Shown here piece by piece: positions 6,482-11,126 of a stretch of 11,126 nucleotides of DNA (its first letter is position 1; each line of letters starts with the position of its first letter). Below the pieces are notes generated by a model. That model was given only the letters and a program-made list of their open reading frames with translations, was not told where the DNA came from and did not search any database. Origin of the DNA: Spirochaetota bacterium (lineage in GTDB: Bacteria; Spirochaetota; JAGLSM01); the NCBI GenBank assembly GCA_023135745.1, contig JAGLSM010000029.1, positions 1 through 11,126 on the forward strand, written 5' to 3'. A program made the translations under genes and the position numbers.

Positions 6482-7246
6482 ATGTCTGACTTTACATGGA
6501 TCGAAAAAAAAGGATATCTGATTAACAGTATAGCTCTGGAAATGGGATATACCTTTGCTGTGTCGTTAAAGGACTCGGGCTCAATGAGTATTGATTCTGA
6601 ATCCTCCGGTGATTCTAATAGAAAGGATTTTCTCAAAAATTTGAATTTACAGGGAAGAACGCTTGTTTACGGGAAACAGATTCATGATGACAGAATTGCT
6701 GTTATTAAGCAAAATGAAGATAGTTTTTTTAATACGGCTGATAAACCTTTTGAAAATACGTATTCTTTTTTTGAGACTGACGGTATAGTTTCTGCTGAAA
6801 CTGAGCTATGTCTTGGAATATTTACAGCTGATTGTTTATCAATTGGAATAATTGATAATGTTAAGAACATGATTTCTTTAGTTCACTCAGGATGGCGGGG
6901 AAGCAATAAGAGAATTTTATCAAAAGCTGTCAAAAATCTACTCGATATGGGATCTAACATTAGCGACCAGCTTGTTTTTTTTGGTCCTTCTAATCAGTCT
7001 TGCTGTTATAAAGTAGGGACAGAGCTATATAAATATTTTGAAAAAAGGTTTTTTAATAAAACCGGCAGTGATGTATACTTTGATAATCAGGGTTTTAACA
7101 TAAGCCTCCTGGATGAGTTTGGATTCAAAAAGAATCAAATATTTAAAAATCCGTATTGCACATCCTGCAATAATGATGTATTGTATTCATACCGCGCTGA
7201 AGGTGAAACTACAGGCCGAAATATGACAGTTTTATGTAAAAATTAA
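6482..7246 (+). CDS. pgeF: PgeF/YfiH-type polyphenol oxidase (laccase-domain) family protein
   Basis: 254 aa from the ATG at 6482, behind AAGTGGA. An in-frame TTG at 6464 lacks a ribosome-binding site. The three-residue metal/catalytic set of the family is present: His68 in KQIHDD (usually QVHG), Cys118 in TADC, and His135 in VHSGWRG. The C-terminal SYRAEGETTGRNM matches the family's YSYRR-x(3)-TGR ending. Family members have been reported as purine-nucleoside-processing enzymes and as a peptidoglycan-editing factor that removes wrongly built UDP-MurNAc-L-Ser; which applies here is not decidable. Cytosolic, with no signal peptide. The region 29-49 is a serine- and acid-rich loop (DSGSMSIDSESSGDS) in place of the usual GGVS-containing loop, and the enzyme looks divergent. 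It follows the ATPase by 45 nt in the operon. Confidence 0.88.
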   Translation: MSDFTWIEKKGYLINSIALEMGYTFAVSLKDSGSMSIDSESSGDSNRKDFLKNLNLQGRTLVYGKQIHDDRIAVIKQNEDSFFNTADKPFENTYSFFETDGIVSAETELCLGIFTADCLSIGIIDNVKNMISLVHSGWRGSNKRILSKAVKNLLDMGSNISDQLVFFGPSNQSCCYKVGTELYKYFEKRFFNKTGSDVYFDNQGFNISLLDEFGFKKNQIFKNPYCTSCNNDVLYSYRAEGETTGRNMTVLCKN

Positions 7247-7277
7247 TACGTAAAAATTAAATCAAAGAGAGTTTTTT

Positions 7278-8273
7278 ATGTCTTTAGATGATTTGCAATA
7301 TCAGGAAAATGATGTTGGTAAAATGAAAGGGTTTATTGCCCGCCTTTTTCTTAATCCAAATTTTCAGAATCTTCCTCTTCCGGAGGTTGAAGGTCTCTTA
7401 ATAAATTTTCTAAAGCAGAATGAACAACAATTAATTGCTACTTTGACTTCAGATGAGTTTTACCCGGGACTTCAGTGGCGCGATGTACAGATACTTTTTT
7501 TCACGGTTTTAAAAGAGATAACTCTTGAGAAAATGATGCCCCAGATGAAAAAGCTTATTTCAGAAAAGATTGAACTTTCGTTTTTAACCAGGCTGGATAA
7601 GAAAAGCCCGGTAAATATTTCTTCTATATCCGGCAAGATTCTAGCATTTCTTGAAAAAATAGTTGCCAACAGGGAAGTCAGGATAAATTTTGATGTAACT
7701 TTCAAGCTTCTTGAAAATGATTATATAGACAAGTATGTCGAGTCTTTATTCAAGAGAAGGGAATACCTGTTTAATGAATTAACAAGGGTTGATTCGCTGC
7801 ATCATCTGGATGCCATTGCACTTGCAAATTATGTCAAGACTGCATTGGTATTACGCAATGTGGTGTATATGAAACTCCCTGTTTCTCAGAATGTAAAAGG
7901 TGTCGGCACTGTTAGTAATCTCAACCTTTTTGATGTATGGGATAGACCCGCGTTAAAACAGACATTTCTTGACAAGCTGCATGGTGTACTATTTGATGAA
8001 TTTCCTGAGATTCCGGAAGAATTCTTAAAAGCCGCTATTGATTCCAATAGGGATTGTAATGAGGAGACTTCTATGCTTTCGGGATGTTCACGTTTTCTGG
8101 CTATTATTTCTAAAAGAGGTAAAGATTATAAACCATGGATTAAGGTAGACAGAGGCGCGGAACAGCCGGATAAAAGCTGGTTTACAATAGCCAGGAAAAA
8201 TTATCTTCATCATGGTCTTGATAAAAAGATGCTAGAAGAGTTTTTTAAAATTTCTGCGGATGGGAACTGGTAG
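7278..8273 (+). CDS. Unrecognised conserved-looking protein next to the voltage-sensor gene
   Basis: 331 aa. The ATG at 7278 follows AAAGAGAG (about 6 nt away). I do not recognise a family. It appears mostly helical and soluble, with no signal peptide, no membrane segment and no nucleotide-binding motif. Regions: 1-110 helical with leucine-rich stretches (LPLPEVEGLLINFL); 110-180 charged, with a KRREYLF helix; 180-215 a hydrophobic stretch (ALANYVKTALVLRNVVYMKL) too charged for a clear membrane helix; 215-331 richer in aromatic and acidic residues, with Cys at 260 and 270 and HHGLDKKMLEEFFKI near the end. Codon use is like its neighbours, so it is a real gene. It ends 8 nt before the voltage-sensor/HAMP gene, whose Shine-Dalgarno overlaps this stop codon. 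That suggests translational coupling and a joint role, possibly a cytoplasmic partner. Confidence 0.85.
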   Translation: MSLDDLQYQENDVGKMKGFIARLFLNPNFQNLPLPEVEGLLINFLKQNEQQLIATLTSDEFYPGLQWRDVQILFFTVLKEITLEKMMPQMKKLISEKIELSFLTRLDKKSPVNISSISGKILAFLEKIVANREVRINFDVTFKLLENDYIDKYVESLFKRREYLFNELTRVDSLHHLDAIALANYVKTALVLRNVVYMKLPVSQNVKGVGTVSNLNLFDVWDRPALKQTFLDKLHGVLFDEFPEIPEEFLKAAIDSNRDCNEETSMLSGCSRFLAIISKRGKDYKPWIKVDRGAEQPDKSWFTIARKNYLHHGLDKKMLEEFFKISADGNW

Positions 8274-8281
8274 GGGGAACA

Positions 8282-9439
8282 ATGCAAAAGAAGAGCGGAT
8301 TCTGGGAGACATTTATTCTGATTGCAATATTTCTTGTAATCATTCAGACATTCATAGAAGATTTTGCCGTTATTCAGGATTGGTCTGTAAGGCTAAGACA
8401 GCTGTTGATACTTACCGGTCTGTTTTTTGATTTTCTTTTTACTGTAGAATATTTTTTTAGACAGACACGTGCGATAAAAAGAAAAAACGGATGGAACTAT
8501 TTCACAAGAGAAAGAGGCTGGATTGATTTTTTTGCATCTGTGCCGCTGTTACTCCTTAATTCAGGGCCGATGGCTTTTCTCCTGCTGACCGGTGAGGGTA
8601 TTATATCTCTGGAAGTAGCAGGCGTTTTGAATATTCTAAAAGTTATAAAATCTGTAAGGGTAACCAGGGTTCTTCGTTTTATCAGGATGATTAAGCTTTT
8701 TGGAAAAATATACAATCCCGATTCAAAAATGGCTCAGCGCCATATTGCAAGAATAACAAGCATGTCAGTTGTTGTTATCGTTCTTGTTCTAATTGGAACC
8801 TCATTTATTAAGGTTTCACAGAAACATTATATGGAGAGCATTAAAAGAGATTATGGAGCACTTGTAAAAACGGCTAATGAGAACTCAAAAACAGATGCTA
8901 TCAAGTTTAACTCACAGTTAAAAATTCTTCTAAAAACCAGAAGTGATTTTATCAGTGCCAAGCTTCTTGATAATGTGAAAATTTCTCAATTTACAAAAAA
9001 GGAAATAGAAAAAAGTTATTCAAAAGATGATTTATTTGTGATTAATTTTGATAATAATAAGATTAAAATAACAATATCAAAAAAAGCGGTGAATATCAGC
9101 GAGTCACAACATAGTCTTGTTGCATTAATTATTATCATTGTTCTTGTTATAACTCTACTGATTTTTTATACAAAACATTTTGCACAGACTGTTTCAGATG
9201 TAATTCATATTATGAGACGTGGAATGTCTGAAGCTGACTATAGTCTAAAAGTAAAAATCAACGAGCATTATCCTGATGATGAGATATATAAACTAGCCGA
9301 ACTTTATAATGATCAGTGGCTGGTATTAAAAGATCTTCACCGTCCATTAGGAGAAAAGGCTCCTGGTGAGACTGAAGCATTTTCTCTGGATGATTTTCTA
9401 TCTGCTAATCAGGGTGATGGGGAAGAATCAAAGTCCTAA
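8282..9439 (+). CDS. Voltage-sensor domain fused to a HAMP-like membrane module, no pore
   Basis: 385 aa from ATG behind AGGGGG. Residues 1-140 form a four-helix voltage-sensor (S1-S4): S1 about 8-30, S2 about 38-60 with Asp50, Glu56 and Arg60, S3 about 79-94 with Asp82, and S4 116-140 with basic residues at every third position (Lys120, Lys123, Arg126, Arg129, Arg132, Arg135, Lys138). A linker leads to a fifth membrane helix (157-176), a polar, Lys-rich extracytoplasmic loop (177-277), and a sixth helix (278-296). Residues about 299-352 look like HAMP (regularly spaced hydrophobics, PDDEIYKLAELYNDQ in place of the usual DEI-x-x-L-x-x-x-F/Y-N). The acidic tail (355-385) has no kinase, cyclase or chemoreceptor domain. 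There is no K+/Na+/Ca2+ selectivity filter. Function is unknown: I infer a depolarisation or membrane-state sensor that signals through a partner, possibly the preceding gene's product. Confidence 0.85.
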   Translation: MQKKSGFWETFILIAIFLVIIQTFIEDFAVIQDWSVRLRQLLILTGLFFDFLFTVEYFFRQTRAIKRKNGWNYFTRERGWIDFFASVPLLLLNSGPMAFLLLTGEGIISLEVAGVLNILKVIKSVRVTRVLRFIRMIKLFGKIYNPDSKMAQRHIARITSMSVVVIVLVLIGTSFIKVSQKHYMESIKRDYGALVKTANENSKTDAIKFNSQLKILLKTRSDFISAKLLDNVKISQFTKKEIEKSYSKDDLFVINFDNNKIKITISKKAVNISESQHSLVALIIIIVLVITLLIFYTKHFAQTVSDVIHIMRRGMSEADYSLKVKINEHYPDDEIYKLAELYNDQWLVLKDLHRPLGEKAPGETEAFSLDDFLSANQGDGEESKS

Positions 9440-9443
9440 AGAA

Positions 9444-10931
<1,488 letters not shown>

Positions 10932-10967
10932 TCATGAAAGTTAAAAAAAAAACAAGGATAATTCAAT

Positions 10968-11126
10968 TTATTTACTGACAGAGTTGAATTCCTGTAAGAT
11001 CCATCTATCTGTTTTTGTCATTTCAACGTAATATAACGAGGGTTTATTTTTGACTTCTGCAAGGACATGAAGCTGGGCAAGAGTTTTTGAGACTCTTAGA
11101 ACATCAACTTTTATAATTGACGAAAT
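10968..11126 (-). CDS. C-terminal end of an unidentified minus-strand protein, cut by window edge
   Basis: On the minus strand an open frame enters from the right edge and runs 52 codons to a TAA at 10970-10968. It is too short to identify: it includes a strand-helix-strand-like stretch (LRVSKTLAQLHVLAEV) and then SLYYVEMTKTDRWILQEF, which looks like ordinary folded protein with well-spaced hydrophobics and aromatics. Gene status is supported by the absence of stops, sensible composition and position: it ends 54 nt before the guaB start on the same strand. Its N-terminal part and product lie outside the window. Confidence 0.6.
   Translation of the reverse strand: MSSIIKVDVLRVSKTLAQLHVLAEVKNKPSLYYVEMTKTDRWILQEFNSVSK

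Noticed and set aside
8282..9439. Annotating this gene simply as a potassium or sodium ion channel
   Set aside because: The S1-S4 voltage sensor is clear, but no selectivity filter (such as TVGYG) or pore helix exists between the last two membrane segments; the loop there is polar, ~100 residues long and lysine-rich.

Overview
The window is AT-rich (roughly one third G+C by eye) and densely coded. It uses several non-ATG starts (GTG, TTG) behind purine-rich Shine-Dalgarno sequences. The genes fit a Gram-negative-type bacterium with many sensory proteins: a large sensor kinase, a response regulator-phosphatase, PilZ, cyclic-nucleotide-binding domains and a HAMP protein. A spirochaete or a relative is my best guess. 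That rests on domain style only and is low-to-moderate confidence. No mobile-element gene, rRNA, tRNA or CRISPR array was seen.

Region 1 (1-3006, + strand) is signalling. The 3' part of a sensor histidine kinase overlaps by 8 nt a response regulator fused to a PP2C/SpoIIE (RsbU-like) phosphatase, so the two are almost certainly a cognate pair. After a 137-nt gap comes a small GTG-started PilZ (c-di-GMP-binding) protein. Region 2 (3007-3926) holds a 105-nt intergenic element bounded by a perfect 9-bp inverted repeat, a HIT-family gene with a TTG start, and a 247-nt leader with several inverted repeats.

Region 3 (3927-9439, + strand) looks like one six-gene operon with gaps of 51, 2, 45, 31 and 8 nt. 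Its genes are a protein with two cyclic-nucleotide-binding-like domains, a very small FtsX/MacB-type permease lacking the usual extracytoplasmic domain, its LolD/MacB-type ATPase, a PgeF/YfiH-type multicopper-oxidase-fold enzyme, an unrecognised 331-aa protein, and a membrane protein. That last protein joins a complete voltage-sensor domain (S1-S4) to a second membrane hairpin with an extracytoplasmic loop and a HAMP-like segment, but has no pore and no catalytic output. It and the unrecognised neighbour are the most likely undescribed system here.

Region 4 (9444-11126, - strand) is guaB (IMP dehydrogenase), convergent with the operon across only 4 nt. Upstream of it, at the right edge, is the C-terminal end of another minus-strand gene.
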